This document shows, piece by piece, positions 36,634 to 45,879 of a stretch of 64,000 nt of DNA. The notes under the pieces were generated by a model. It did no database searches and was not told where the DNA came from. It was given only the letters and a program-made list of their open reading frames with translations. The first letter of the stretch is position 1; the number at the start of each line of letters is the position of its first letter. The position numbers and the translations under genes were made by a program. The DNA is from UBA1858 sp965262455 (GTDB lineage Bacteria; Pseudomonadota; Gammaproteobacteria; UBA4575), in the NCBI GenBank assembly GCA_965262455.1, contig CBDHFH010000008.1, forward strand, positions 1,302,001 through 1,366,000, read 5' to 3'.

Positions 36634-36666
36634 AAGGGCCCACATAAAATGTGAGCCCTTTTTATT
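36634..36666 (-). terminator. Hairpin between comEA-like gene and galU
   Basis: AAGGGC/GCCCTT and CACAT/ATGTG form a stem with one internal mismatch and a 3-base loop (36634-36660). On the plus strand TTTATTAAT follows. On the minus strand the T tract is interrupted (CTTGTTGTTT). Likely ends the comEA-like transcript. Confidence 0.6.
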
Positions 36667-36683
36667 AATAATGACTATTGTAT

Positions 36684-36944
36684 TTATTCTACTATTATAT
36701 TGTCTTGGTTCTTCTTCAGAGTCGCTTCACCAATCCCTTTGACGTTTAATAGTTGTTCTTGTGACTCAAAGCTGCCAATTTTATCTCGATATTGCACAAT
36801 TGCTTGCGCCTTTTTGATTCCCACGCCTTGCAGATTATCGGCGAGTTCTTGCGCAGTCGCATGATTTATATTGACGGGCGCTGCAAACAGACTGTGGGCA
36901 GTCAGACTGATGAATAAAACCAAACTTAGAAATATTGTTTTCAT
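36684..36944 (-). CDS. ComEA-family helix-hairpin-helix protein, exported
   Basis: An 86-residue protein from the ATG at 36944 (GGAGA lies 5 bases upstream; an earlier ATG at 36956 is less likely). It has a clear signal peptide (about 1-21, cleaved after LFA) and then one ComEA helix-hairpin-helix domain (NINHATAQELADNLQGVGIKKA and VKGIGEATLKK). ComEA proteins bind double-stranded DNA in the periplasm during uptake. Short homologues are common in gammaproteobacteria and their role in competence is not always shown. Confidence 0.88.
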   Translation of the reverse strand: MKTIFLSLVLFISLTAHSLFAAPVNINHATAQELADNLQGVGIKKAQAIVQYRDKIGSFESQEQLLNVKGIGEATLKKNQDNIIVE

Positions 36945-37032
36945 AGCATTCTCCATTAATGTGTATTTAACTCGATAAGAGCAACATCAAGTCTAGACAA
37001 GACATTTAATAGAGGTAAACGAACTAAGTGCA

Positions 37033-37734
37033 TTACGCACTTGTGAACGCTTTTTGAAAGGATTCTAAAGCACTATTTGGATCTTGTGCTTGTGTTATCG
37101 GCCGACCAACGACAATGTGTGTAACACCTAATTGGAATGCGTCAGACGGACTGACTACGCGATGTTGGTCATCGTGATTCCCCTCGGGCATGCGTATCCC
37201 CGGTGTGACAATCATAAATTGCGCATCACTTTGCGCACGTATTTGCGCAGCTTCACGTGCAGAACTGACTACACCATTTAATTTTGCCTGCTGTGCCATC
37301 GCCGCCCAGTGACAAACAACTCGATCAAGTTTATCTGCAACACCAAGTGTCTCAAGTATCTCTTGATTCATAGAGGTTAACACCGTGACGGCAATTAATA
37401 ACGGCTGTTGCTCGGAATCAAACTTGTCAATCGCCTCACGTGCTGCCAGCATCATAGGGACACCACCAGATGCGTGAACATTAACCATCCACACCCCTAG
37501 CCGTGCGGCGGCAGCACATGCTTGCGCAACTGTATTTGGAATATCATGAAGTTTTAGATCCAAGAAGACTTTGAAACCACGACTTACCAGCGAATCTACA
37601 AAGCTAGGACCGGCGCTAATGAATAGCTCAAACCCCACCTTTAATGCACAAGATTTGTTATCAAGTTTATTTACAAAGTTTAGTGCTAGTTCCGCACTGG
37701 GATAGTCTAACGCTACGATTACCATGCGTGACAT
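37033..37734 (-). CDS. pyrF: Orotidine 5'-phosphate decarboxylase
   Basis: PyrF makes UMP, the last step of de novo pyrimidine synthesis. The TIM-barrel signature FLDLKLHDIPNTVAQA carries the catalytic Lys and Asp, with IVALDYPS at the first strand and TPGIR and VVGRPIT near the phosphate site. About 233 residues from the ATG at 37734. A TTG at 37746 and an ATG at 37725 are alternatives, and no clear ribosome site decides. It follows ihfB by about 60 bases. Confidence 0.94.
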   Translation of the reverse strand: MSRMVIVALDYPSAELALNFVNKLDNKSCALKVGFELFISAGPSFVDSLVSRGFKVFLDLKLHDIPNTVAQACAAAARLGVWMVNVHASGGVPMMLAAREAIDKFDSEQQPLLIAVTVLTSMNQEILETLGVADKLDRVVCHWAAMAQQAKLNGVVSSAREAAQIRAQSDAQFMIVTPGIRMPEGNHDDQHRVVSPSDAFQLGVTHIVVGRPITQAQDPNSALESFQKAFTSA

Positions 37735-37798
37735 AATAGTGGTCAACGAGTTTTAAACGATGTTTGAGGTAACGAGTTGGCCTCGAATTGAAGAATGA

Positions 37799-38116
37799 CT
37801 AGTTATTGTCTTCGTCGCCAGCGATATCTTTATTGACTCTTTCTCTCAACTCTTTACCAGGCTTGAAATGGGGCACATATTTACCCGGCAGAGAGACCGT
37901 TTCGCCTGTTTTAGGGTTACGACCCACACGTGGTGGGCGGAAATGTAATGAGAAACTACCAAAGCCACGAATTTCAATGCGCTCACCAGATGAGAGCGCA
38001 TCACTCATTTGCTCAATGACACTTTTAACCGATAGCTCAATATCTTTATGCTGAAGATGACTTTGCTTTTGCGATATTTTTTCTATCAACTCAGATTTAG
38101 TTATTACATTCCCCAC
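37799..38116 (-). CDS. ihfB: Integration host factor subunit beta
   Basis: This partner of IhfA (23791) is a HU/IHF-fold DNA-bending protein of 105 residues with the beta-arm FGSFSLHFRPPRVGRNPKTGE and a C-terminal acidic tail. The N-terminus ITKSELIEKISQKQSHL is typical of the beta subunit. The start is a GTG at 38116. It lies 29 bases after rpsA, the conserved cmk-rpsA-ihfB order. Confidence 0.96.
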   Translation of the reverse strand: MGNVITKSELIEKISQKQSHLQHKDIELSVKSVIEQMSDALSSGERIEIRGFGSFSLHFRPPRVGRNPKTGETVSLPGKYVPHFKPGKELRERVNKDIAGDEDNN

Positions 38117-38145
38117 CGAACAGATCCTTTACATAGTTGTTTTAG

Positions 38146-39816
38146 TTAGTCGCCCATCTGCTCCTTCAGAATATCTCCCAAAGAAGTAGATCCACCACCG
38201 CTATTGTTGCTGCTGTAATCGGATAACACATCTGCTTCTTCCTGCTCTTCCTTAGCTTTAACCGAGAGTGTTAATGCACGGGTTTTACGGTCAACACCGA
38301 TAAATTTCGCTTCGATCTCATCACCTTCTTTTAATACAGCTGTAAGATCTTCTATTTTATCACGTGCGTATTCAGTTGCTTTTAGCACACCATCAATACC
38401 TTCCGCTAATTCAATGGTTGCCGCTTTAGCGTCTAACTCTTTAACAACGCCTTTGACTATAGTGCCTTTGGCATGATCCGCCAGGTATGCAGATAAAGGA
38501 TCTTTATCAAGCTGCTTGATGCCCAATGAGATACGCTCTCTCTCAGCATCAACAGCTAGCACTATTGCCTCTATTTCTTCGCCTTTCTTGAAATTTCGTA
38601 TGGACTCCTCACCAGTATCACTCCAAGAGATATCTGATAAGTGAACCAGGCCATCAATACCGCCATCAAGTCCAATGAAAATACCGAAATCAGTAATTGA
38701 TTTAATTTGGCCACTAACTTTACTGCCCTTGTCGTAGGAAGATGCAAACTCATCCCATGGGTTAGACTGGCATTGTTTGATGCCTAACGAAATGCGTCGA
38801 CGTTCTTCGTCAATGTCCAGCACCATGACTTCTTTTTCGTCACCTAGGGCAACTATTTTGGCAGGATTAACATTTTTACTTGTCCAATCCATTTCTGACA
38901 CATGCACAAGACCTTCAACCCCATCTTCAATCTCAATAAAGCAACCATAGTCTGCAATATTAGTCACTTTACCAAACGTGCGCGTGCCCTCAGGGAAGCG
39001 TCTCATTAAGTCAGCCCAAGGGTCTGAACCTAGCTGTTTAAGGCCTAATGATACTCGTGTTTTTTCTTTATCGAATTTCAATACCTTGACTTCGATTTCA
39101 TCGCCAATAGAGACAACTTCTGAAGGATGCTTAACACGTTTCCAAGCCATATCAGTGATATGCAATAGCCCATCTACGCCACCAAGATCCAAGAACGCAC
39201 CGTAATCAGTTAAGTTCTTAACAATGCCTTTCACAACACTGCCATCTTGCAAGCTTTCAAGTAGGGTTTCACGTTCTGCACTGTATTCTGTTTCGACCAC
39301 CGCACGTCGCGAGACCACCACGTTGTTTCTGCGCTGATCCAGCTTAATAACTTTAAATTCGAGTTCTTTTCCTTCTAGATAAGACGTATCACGCACTGGT
39401 CTGACATCGACTAATGAGCCAGGCAGGAAAGCTCTGATATCTGGCAACTCGACTGTGAAGCCGCCTTTCACTTTGCCAGTAATAATGCCAACAATGGTTT
39501 CGCCAGATTCACTTATTCGTTCAAGCTCGCTCCAGGCTTTTGCCCGACGTGCTTTCTCACGTGATAAGCGCGTTTCACCATAACCATCTTCAACTGCATC
39601 AAGCGCGACTTCAACCACATCACCGACAGCAACGTTGGTTTCTCCACGCTCATTTTTAAATTGATCAATTGGTATAACGCCTTCAGATTTAAGGCCTGCG
39701 TTAACGACAACAACGTCGTTACGGATATCAATAACAGTTCCATCGACGATGGAACCCGGTTTCATATTTAAATTAGAAAAACTTTCTTCTAATAATTCGG
39801 CAAAACTTTCGCTCAT
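38146..39816 (-). CDS. rpsA: 30S ribosomal protein S1
   Basis: S1 binds mRNA and unfolds it at the 30S platform. Six S1 OB-fold repeats can be counted (GSIVDGTVIDI, GETIVGIITGKVKGGF, GSVVKGIVKNLTDYGAF, GTRTFGKVTNIADYGCF, GSKVSGQIKSITDFGIF, GTIVKGVVKEL). The start is the ATG at 39816 (MSESFAEL, 556 residues; E. coli 557). An in-frame TTG at 39831 is not needed. There is no strong ribosome site, which also holds for E. coli rpsA. Confidence 0.97.
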   Translation of the reverse strand: MSESFAELLEESFSNLNMKPGSIVDGTVIDIRNDVVVVNAGLKSEGVIPIDQFKNERGETNVAVGDVVEVALDAVEDGYGETRLSREKARRAKAWSELERISESGETIVGIITGKVKGGFTVELPDIRAFLPGSLVDVRPVRDTSYLEGKELEFKVIKLDQRRNNVVVSRRAVVETEYSAERETLLESLQDGSVVKGIVKNLTDYGAFLDLGGVDGLLHITDMAWKRVKHPSEVVSIGDEIEVKVLKFDKEKTRVSLGLKQLGSDPWADLMRRFPEGTRTFGKVTNIADYGCFIEIEDGVEGLVHVSEMDWTSKNVNPAKIVALGDEKEVMVLDIDEERRRISLGIKQCQSNPWDEFASSYDKGSKVSGQIKSITDFGIFIGLDGGIDGLVHLSDISWSDTGEESIRNFKKGEEIEAIVLAVDAERERISLGIKQLDKDPLSAYLADHAKGTIVKGVVKELDAKAATIELAEGIDGVLKATEYARDKIEDLTAVLKEGDEIEAKFIGVDRKTRALTLSVKAKEEQEEADVLSDYSSNNSGGGSTSLGDILKEQMGD

Positions 39817-39861
39817 AAATTTAGACTTCAATAATGTTAGTTAAAAAAAGATAGACTCCAC

Positions 39862-40560
39862 TTAAACTATAGACAGACATTTATTAATGTATGCAGCCGC
39901 GTTTTCGACGACGGCTTCAATAGTCATTGTTGTAGAATCGATCACCAAAGCATCTTCGGCCGCAACCAAAGGTGCTGTACTACGCGTACGATCGCGTTCA
40001 TCTCGCGCACGAATGCTGTCGAAAAGGTGGTCAAAATTAGCACTAATTCCTTGATCAATCAACTGTTTATATCGTCTACGGGCTCTTTCCTCGCAACTCG
40101 CATCAAGAAATATCTTCACTTCGGCATTAGGAAACACGACTGTTCCGAGATCTCTGCCGTCCCCGACCAGGCCTGGAGATTGTTGAAAACCTCTTTGAAG
40201 CGCTAACAAAGCTTGTCTTATTTCAGCATTCGACGCGATCTTAGATGCATATTGCGAGCATTGTTCTGTTCTTAGGCTAGCATCAATGTTCTCACCATCA
40301 ATATGCGCAAAATAATTCTGCGCACTTGGAAAAGATAAACGCAAATCGGTTGCCAAATTAACTAAGCGGTCAGTATCCGCCAGATCAATACCCTGTTTTA
40401 GTGCCTGTACAGATAATGCGCGATATACCGCACCGCTGTCCAAATAGTGAAAAGAGAGCATCGTGGCAAGCTGTTTGGCTAACGTGCCCTTCCCCACTCC
40501 AGCTGGACCATCGATTGCGATCACTGGCGCATGGGACGAGGCCTGTTGCTCATTTGACAT
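39862..40560 (-). CDS. cmk: Cytidylate kinase
   Basis: This enzyme phosphorylates CMP and dCMP. The P-loop is GPAGVGKGTLAK (about 18-29). DSGAVYRAL and GDGRDLGTVVFP bind the nucleotide monophosphate, and the lid has RARRRYKQL. Length is 232 residues. Its start overlaps the end of aroA by 11 bases, implying translational coupling. Confidence 0.96.
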   Translation of the reverse strand: MSNEQQASSHAPVIAIDGPAGVGKGTLAKQLATMLSFHYLDSGAVYRALSVQALKQGIDLADTDRLVNLATDLRLSFPSAQNYFAHIDGENIDASLRTEQCSQYASKIASNAEIRQALLALQRGFQQSPGLVGDGRDLGTVVFPNAEVKIFLDASCEERARRRYKQLIDQGISANFDHLFDSIRARDERDRTRSTAPLVAAEDALVIDSTTMTIEAVVENAAAYINKCLSIV

Positions 40561-41848
40561 CTAGACTAAGCCCGATGCTATTCACCAACTCAACGAAACC
40601 AGGAAAAGAAGTGGCTACATTTTCACACTGTAAGATATGTATCGCTTGCTTTGCGCGTAACGAGGCGATAGCAAATGACATTGAGATACGATGATCATGA
40701 CCACTTTCAATTGTGCCACCATTGAGCTCACCCCCGCTAATAGATAAACCATCGGCAAACTCTTCGACCTCAATACCCAATGTGGTTAAACCCTTTGCCA
40801 CTTGGCTAATTCGATCGCTTTCTTTTACTCTCAGTTCTTCTGCATTGGTTACTCGCGTGATTCCCTCGGCACAGGCCGCAGCAATACAAATAATAGGAAA
40901 CTCATCAATTGCGGAAGGTACCAAGTGTGCAGGAACCACTATCCCTCTAAGTCGGCTAGATCTCGCAGTGATTGATGCGGTCGGTTCGCCACCAACTATT
41001 TTTTCATTATGTATGACTATATCGGCATTCATTGCCAGCAGAATTTCAAGCAGGCCAGTACGGGTTGGATTCATACCAACATTATGGATGGTAATATCTC
41101 CCTGTTCGGCAATACATGCTGCGACAATAAAAAATGCTGCCGAGGAGATATCTGCAGGCACTTGAATGTCTGTGGCATGCAGTGGCAAACCGCCCTCTAG
41201 AGAGATACTCCCTGCTTCCGTTGTGATTGGATAGCCAAACGCAGACAACATGCGTTCAGTATGATCGCGCGTCGCCTTAGGTTCTTTAATAGTCGTGATC
41301 CCCTGTGCATATAGCCCCGCTAGTAGCAGTGCAGATTTCACCTGCGCACTGGCGATGGGCAACTCATAAGTAATCGCGTTTAGTGAATCTGTTGGCATGA
41401 TCGTCACGGGCGGTGTGCCGTCAGCACTGGTTTCTACGTGCGCGCCCATCTTGGACAGTGGATCACAAACCCGACGCATAGGCCTTTTCATTAACGATTC
41501 ATCCCCAACTAATGTTGAGGCTATGGATTGCCCGGCAAGCAGGCCGGTTAGCAGTCTCATTGAAGTACCCGAATTGCCAAGGTCTAATTCATTACTCGGT
41601 GGTTCAAGGCCATGCTTGCCCACACCTTCAACAAGCAACTCACCGTCCGCAACGCGCTCGATAGTCACGCCCATTTGCTGAAAAGCATGCATGGTTGCTA
41701 GACAATCCTCACCTGATAAAAAACCAGTGATATGCGTACGGCCGTCAGCAATAGATGCCAGCATGATGGCTCGATGCGATATGGATTTATCGCCGGGTAC
41801 AGTGATTTCTCCGCATGCCGAGTGCGCAGGCTGTAATAAGTAGTTCAA
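40550..41848 (-). CDS. aroA: 3-phosphoshikimate 1-carboxyvinyltransferase (EPSP synthase)
   Basis: AroA joins shikimate 3-phosphate and phosphoenolpyruvate, the sixth shikimate-pathway step. Motifs are PGDKSISHRAIML (about 19-31), LGNSGTSMRLLTGLLAGQ, ELRVKESDRI and DHRISMSFAIA. The DNSGTS/GNSGTS active-site form with GDKSISHRA resembles the class II type found outside enterics. It has 432 residues with a TTG start. In Pseudomonas tyrA and aroA are fused; here they are separate genes. Confidence 0.95.
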   Translation of the reverse strand: MNYLLQPAHSACGEITVPGDKSISHRAIMLASIADGRTHITGFLSGEDCLATMHAFQQMGVTIERVADGELLVEGVGKHGLEPPSNELDLGNSGTSMRLLTGLLAGQSIASTLVGDESLMKRPMRRVCDPLSKMGAHVETSADGTPPVTIMPTDSLNAITYELPIASAQVKSALLLAGLYAQGITTIKEPKATRDHTERMLSAFGYPITTEAGSISLEGGLPLHATDIQVPADISSAAFFIVAACIAEQGDITIHNVGMNPTRTGLLEILLAMNADIVIHNEKIVGGEPTASITARSSRLRGIVVPAHLVPSAIDEFPIICIAAACAEGITRVTNAEELRVKESDRISQVAKGLTTLGIEVEEFADGLSISGGELNGGTIESGHDHRISMSFAIASLRAKQAIHILQCENVATSFPGFVELVNSIGLSLDVK

Positions 41849-41875
41849 AGTAATTGATCTTTTTTGTGATTAATT

Positions 41876-42739
41876 TTAAGAATTTGTGTATTTATCACGC
41901 GCTTGTTTCGCCTCGGTGAAAATTTCTTCAAGTGTGTCTCCGTCTCCAGTACGCAAACTTTCACGTAAACGCAACAGGCTTGTATCAAAGTGTTCTAGCG
42001 CGGAAAGTAATTGTTCACGATTTGCTAAACATATTTCGCGCCAAACAACCGGATCGCTGGACGCAATGCGCGTGAAATCAGCAAAGCCTCCGGCCGCATA
42101 GCGGAAAATTTCTTCAGTATGAGACTGAGTAGATAAACAGTGAACTAAAGAGAATGCCAGCGCATGTGGCAGGTGACTGGTCGCGGCCAGGATTTTATCA
42201 TGCTCTTGAGCATTTAATTGCTCAACATGCGCGCCTGCTGTTGTCCACATGTCAGTCACCACCTTAATACTCTCATGTGATGAGTTATCCATGGGTGTCA
42301 GAATGACCTTACGCTGTTGATACAGATCATGTTGCGCTGCACCGACTCCACTCTTTTCTCGTCCGGCAATTGGGTGCCCTGGCACATAGCAAGAAGTATC
42401 ACGCTGGCCGAACACGAGCTCATAACTATCAATAATGTTTTGTTTGGTACTGCATACATCCGTCACTGCCAGACACTGATCAAACCAAGGCTTCAACTGT
42501 TCAAATACCTTAGTCACTCTTAACACCGGCACCGCAATAACAATCATGTCAGGCACGATAGAACATGCGTCAATTGACGTGTAGCCGGTATCTATCACAT
42601 TGAGTTTTAATGCTTGGTCAATTGTATGCTGATCAGTATCAATCCCTATCACAGATTGACACCATTTATGTTCGCGCAAACTCATTGCGAGTGAGCCGCC
42701 AATCACACCCACACCAATGACACATAAGGTGTTTATCAT
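41876..42739 (-). CDS. tyrA: Prephenate dehydrogenase
   Basis: This NAD-dependent enzyme makes 4-hydroxyphenylpyruvate for tyrosine. The Rossmann motif is IGVGVIGGSLAMSL (8-21), PGHPIAGREKSGV is the substrate-binding block, and SHLPHALAFSLV lies in the helical dimer domain. Length is 287 residues. No chorismate mutase domain is fused to it; that activity comes from pheA, 6 bases upstream. Confidence 0.94.
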   Translation of the reverse strand: MINTLCVIGVGVIGGSLAMSLREHKWCQSVIGIDTDQHTIDQALKLNVIDTGYTSIDACSIVPDMIVIAVPVLRVTKVFEQLKPWFDQCLAVTDVCSTKQNIIDSYELVFGQRDTSCYVPGHPIAGREKSGVGAAQHDLYQQRKVILTPMDNSSHESIKVVTDMWTTAGAHVEQLNAQEHDKILAATSHLPHALAFSLVHCLSTQSHTEEIFRYAAGGFADFTRIASSDPVVWREICLANREQLLSALEHFDTSLLRLRESLRTGDGDTLEEIFTEAKQARDKYTNS

Positions 42740-42745
42740 AATGAA

Positions 42746-43828
42746 TTACAACACAGCTTTAGGATAAGAACCGAGAATATTCACCATATCAGCCACTTCT
42801 GCCAACTCTTTTAATGCAAGTTGCAGAGGCTCATCTTCGATATGTCCATCAAGATCAAGAAAGAATACATACTCCCAATTAACACCGCGCGAAGGACGTG
42901 ATTCAATACGTGTCATGCTGACATTATTTTTTGCAAAGGGCTGCAGCAAAGTATACAGCGCACCAGGTTTGTTTGGTGCACTCACTATGAGGCTGGTTTT
43001 ATCAACGCCCGATGGTGCAATCGCATTAGAACCTATGATTAAAAAGCGCGTGGTATTATCTGGCATGTCTTCAATATTTCTAGCCAAAATATTCAGTCCA
43101 TATTTATTTGCAGCGGAACGACTTGCGATAGCCGCAACTCCAGAATTCTGTTGCGCATTCATTGCTGCTTGCGCATTACTAGCCACTGGCTCACGTAATA
43201 TGGCCGACATATTTGAATCTAACCATTTACGACACTGTGCAAGTGCTTGTTGATGAGAATTGATAAGCGTTACATTTTTCAGGTCAGTCTCTTGAGAGAG
43301 CAAGTAATGATGAATGCGCAATTCAACTTCACCAACAATTTTTAATGCCGAGCGCGTGAAATTATCCAGCGTATGCGTGATCACGCCTTCAGTAGAATTC
43401 TCAATCGGAACCACACCATAATTGGCAGCTCCGGATTCCACTTCTCTAAACACTTCACTAATTGAATTCAATGCAATTGTCTGCACGGAGTGCCCAAAAT
43501 GCTTAAGTGCTGCCTCTTCGGTAAACGTGCCCTCCGGACCTAGAAATGCAATATCTAGCTTGCGCTCAACCGCAAGACAGGCGGACATCACTTCTCGGAT
43601 CAAGCGCGCCATCTCCTCATTGGATAGAGGACCAGGATTTAATTCAGCGACTCTTCTTAATACGTTAGCCTCTCTTTCTGGACGATAAAACTGGCAATCA
43701 TCTTGGCCATTTTCTCGCTTATAAGCACCAACCTGTGAGGCACACTTAGCACGCTGAGAAATAATTTCCAGCAACTGAGCATCTAACTGGTCAATTTGAG
43801 AACGAAGCTTGGCTAATTTATTATCCAT
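42746..43828 (-). CDS. pheA: Bifunctional chorismate mutase/prephenate dehydratase
   Basis: This P-protein drives phenylalanine synthesis. The N-terminal AroQ chorismate mutase (1-90) has LRSQIDQLDAQLLEIISQRA. Prephenate dehydratase (about 95-270) begins IAFLGPEGTFTEEAA and has the catalytic NTTRFLII-type TTRF. The C-terminal ACT domain (about 280-355) carries GALY and ESRPSR, the Phe-binding feedback site. It has 360 residues from the ATG at 43828. It is first in pheA-tyrA-aroA-cmk-rpsA-ihfB, lacking serC and hisC found there in Pseudomonas. Confidence 0.96.
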   Translation of the reverse strand: MDNKLAKLRSQIDQLDAQLLEIISQRAKCASQVGAYKRENGQDDCQFYRPEREANVLRRVAELNPGPLSNEEMARLIREVMSACLAVERKLDIAFLGPEGTFTEEAALKHFGHSVQTIALNSISEVFREVESGAANYGVVPIENSTEGVITHTLDNFTRSALKIVGEVELRIHHYLLSQETDLKNVTLINSHQQALAQCRKWLDSNMSAILREPVASNAQAAMNAQQNSGVAAIASRSAANKYGLNILARNIEDMPDNTTRFLIIGSNAIAPSGVDKTSLIVSAPNKPGALYTLLQPFAKNNVSMTRIESRPSRGVNWEYVFFLDLDGHIEDEPLQLALKELAEVADMVNILGSYPKAVL

Positions 43829-43956
43829 CAATTAATAATGAGAATTTTGGCACCAATAACACTATTTGTTGGTGTTTGGCAGTAGTATCTATCAACACAT
43901 CGATATTAACACGCCAAGATTCTAATAAACCAGCCAATAGCCTGACATCAGTAGTT

Positions 43957-44631
43957 ATGCTTTCACCTCTAAAATCTCTCGTTAATGAACTGGGTATTTC
44001 AACCACCATTAGCTATCTTATCTCACGACTATTGAACGCTTTATTTGGCATCGAAATGACCCATTACACATTTTATGCCCAACCGATTAGCAGCAAAAAG
44101 AGAGTCTCTGAAAAGAAACGTGCCCAATATGAATTTGAAGTACTCGAGCAATCCTCAGCAATACTCTCGCAGCTTGACCGCCCTGATGAAGTTATTGACA
44201 TGCGCTTCAAGCAAGGCTCGATTTGTTTACTCGCAAAAAAAGACGATGTATTTCTTGGCTGTATTTGGCTAGTGAAACAACGCTACATTGAAGATCAAAT
44301 TCGTGCCACATATTTTTTCCCCTCTCATGCCATTTGGGATTACGATGTGTTTGTCATACCAAAAAAACGCCTGACACCGTTATTTGCAGCATTATGGGAT
44401 AGCGCCGACAATTGGATGATTGAACAAAATATAGATAAATCAATCAGCCGTATCCTTGCTTATAATTCCAGTTCGATTAAGTCGCACACGTCAGCTGGTG
44501 CAAAAAAAATTGGCTGGTTAATTGCTTTATCCAAATACCGATTACAATTAACATTTTATTCTTTACCTCCATTTATCCATATCAACACATCAGGTAAAGA
44601 GGGACCAAGTCTGAGGTTTAAGAAGTTTTAA
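43957..44631 (+). CDS. GNAT-like N-acetyltransferase, predicted
   Basis: This protein is about 224 residues from the ATG at 43957; an in-frame TTG at 43876 would add 27 residues. Its end has the outline of a GNAT fold: a basic strand (FKQGSICLLAKKDDVFLGCIWLV), WDYDVFVIPKKRLTPLFAALWDSA matching the acetyl-CoA-binding strand-loop-helix, then RILAYNSSSIKSHTSAGAKKIGW. Similar proteins occur with surface-polysaccharide genes, so sugar N-acetylation is possible. It diverges from pheA and stands alone beside the tRNA-like sequence. Family call is by pattern, not a firm match. Confidence 0.6.
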   Translation: MLSPLKSLVNELGISTTISYLISRLLNALFGIEMTHYTFYAQPISSKKRVSEKKRAQYEFEVLEQSSAILSQLDRPDEVIDMRFKQGSICLLAKKDDVFLGCIWLVKQRYIEDQIRATYFFPSHAIWDYDVFVIPKKRLTPLFAALWDSADNWMIEQNIDKSISRILAYNSSSIKSHTSAGAKKIGWLIALSKYRLQLTFYSLPPFIHINTSGKEGPSLRFKKF

Positions 44632-44697
44632 CTTGTACACAGAATGGTGAATCAAGAATAGATAAAATACGTAGCGTTAAACATAACAGTTCGATTT

Positions 44698-44773
44698 AGG
44701 CGCGTAGCTCAGTGGCAGAGCACTGCTCATACTTGGCAGAAGCCGGAGGTTCAATTCCTACCCGCGCCTACCA
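44698..44773 (+). pseudogene. Degenerate tRNA-like sequence (acceptor like tRNA-Val)
   Basis: A 76-base cloverleaf-like sequence has acceptor AGGCGCG/CGCGCCT identical to tRNA-Val at 30929, followed by TA, D-arm GCTCAGTGGCAGAGC, and an encoded ACCA end. The anticodon stem CTGCT/GGCAG encloses loop CATACTT, which lacks the invariant U33; read in register the anticodon would be TAC (Val). The T-arm GGAGG-TTCAATT-CCTAC has a G-A mismatch and one extra C before the acceptor. These defects suggest a decayed or remodelled tRNA. Confidence 0.55.
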
Positions 44774-44790
44774 ACCAATCTGCAAAAAAA

Positions 44791-45879
44791 TTATATTTTT
44801 CTTTTTAGACTCTCTACTACTCGTGAGGCGGTTTCACCATCCCATAAATCTGGACATTGGCCTTGCTTCTTTTCGTCCATTAATACGCTATTGACTTCTT
44901 TCTCCAAATCGTTGGGCTGGATAAGTTGATTAGTCCCATGTGTAATTGTAATTGGTCTTTCTGTATTCTCACGTAAGGTAAGACAAGGAATTCCCAAATA
45001 GGTCGTTTCTTCTTGGATGCCTCCCGAATCTGTAATAACCAATTTTGACTGAGTGACTAAGTTCATGAATTGAATGTACCCCTGTGGCTCAATCACCATC
45101 ACACCCTCTGCTGATTCTAATTTATCCAGCAGATCAAACTGAATCAACTTTTGTCGTGTGCGAGGATGTATAGGGAAAACACATTGGCACTTTTTTGAAA
45201 CATTTAGCAATTGATTGATAATTTCATTTAACACTGTTTTGTCATCGACATTCGACGGACGATGCATGGTAACGACCGCATAATCATCAGCGTTTAGACC
45301 GAGTGATTTAGCTGTCCCATCAGCTTCGATTTGATTGCGCATCATTTCAAATGAATCAATCATAATGTTACCGACTAAATCAATCTTACTTTCATCAACG
45401 CCCTCAGAGATAAGATTTTCATTACCATCGATAGAAGGAGTCCATAGCAAGTTTGCCAACCGGTCGGTGACGACCCGATTTACCTCTTCCGGCATGCGCA
45501 TATCTCCACTGCGTAATCCCGCCTCTAGATGTGCCACCGGTATCCACAATTTTGCGCCAACTATTGCACAGGCAATAGTGGAATTGACATCACCAACAAC
45601 CACAATCCAGTCCGGTCTATGTTCATTGACAATGCGCTCATACGCGATCATCACGCCACCCGTTTGTTCTGCATGCGAGCCGCTGCCAACATTCAGATGA
45701 AAATCAGGTTTTGGCATGTGTAAATCCTGAAAAAAAGCATCAGACATATTCGCATCATAATGCTGACCTGTATGAATAAGTACGGGCTGACACCAACTTG
45801 CTGCGCTCATGGCATGATAAAGAGGAGCAATTTTCATAAAGTTTGGACGCGCAGCCGCGATAAGATGAACGTTAGTCAT
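44791..45879 (-). CDS. wecB: UDP-N-acetylglucosamine 2-epimerase (non-hydrolysing)
   Basis: This enzyme interconverts UDP-GlcNAc and UDP-ManNAc for polysaccharide synthesis. Catalytic blocks are VVVGDVNSTIAC, HLEAGLRSGDMRMPEEVNR and TMHRPSNVD, and the nucleotide-binding end has TDSGGIQEETTYLG and LRENTERP. Length is 362 residues (E. coli WecB 376). WecC and other ManNAc genes are not in the window. The gene diverges from the acyl ligase and marks the left end of the EPS locus. Confidence 0.93.
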   Translation of the reverse strand: MTNVHLIAAARPNFMKIAPLYHAMSAASWCQPVLIHTGQHYDANMSDAFFQDLHMPKPDFHLNVGSGSHAEQTGGVMIAYERIVNEHRPDWIVVVGDVNSTIACAIVGAKLWIPVAHLEAGLRSGDMRMPEEVNRVVTDRLANLLWTPSIDGNENLISEGVDESKIDLVGNIMIDSFEMMRNQIEADGTAKSLGLNADDYAVVTMHRPSNVDDKTVLNEIINQLLNVSKKCQCVFPIHPRTRQKLIQFDLLDKLESAEGVMVIEPQGYIQFMNLVTQSKLVITDSGGIQEETTYLGIPCLTLRENTERPITITHGTNQLIQPNDLEKEVNSVLMDEKKQGQCPDLWDGETASRVVESLKRKI

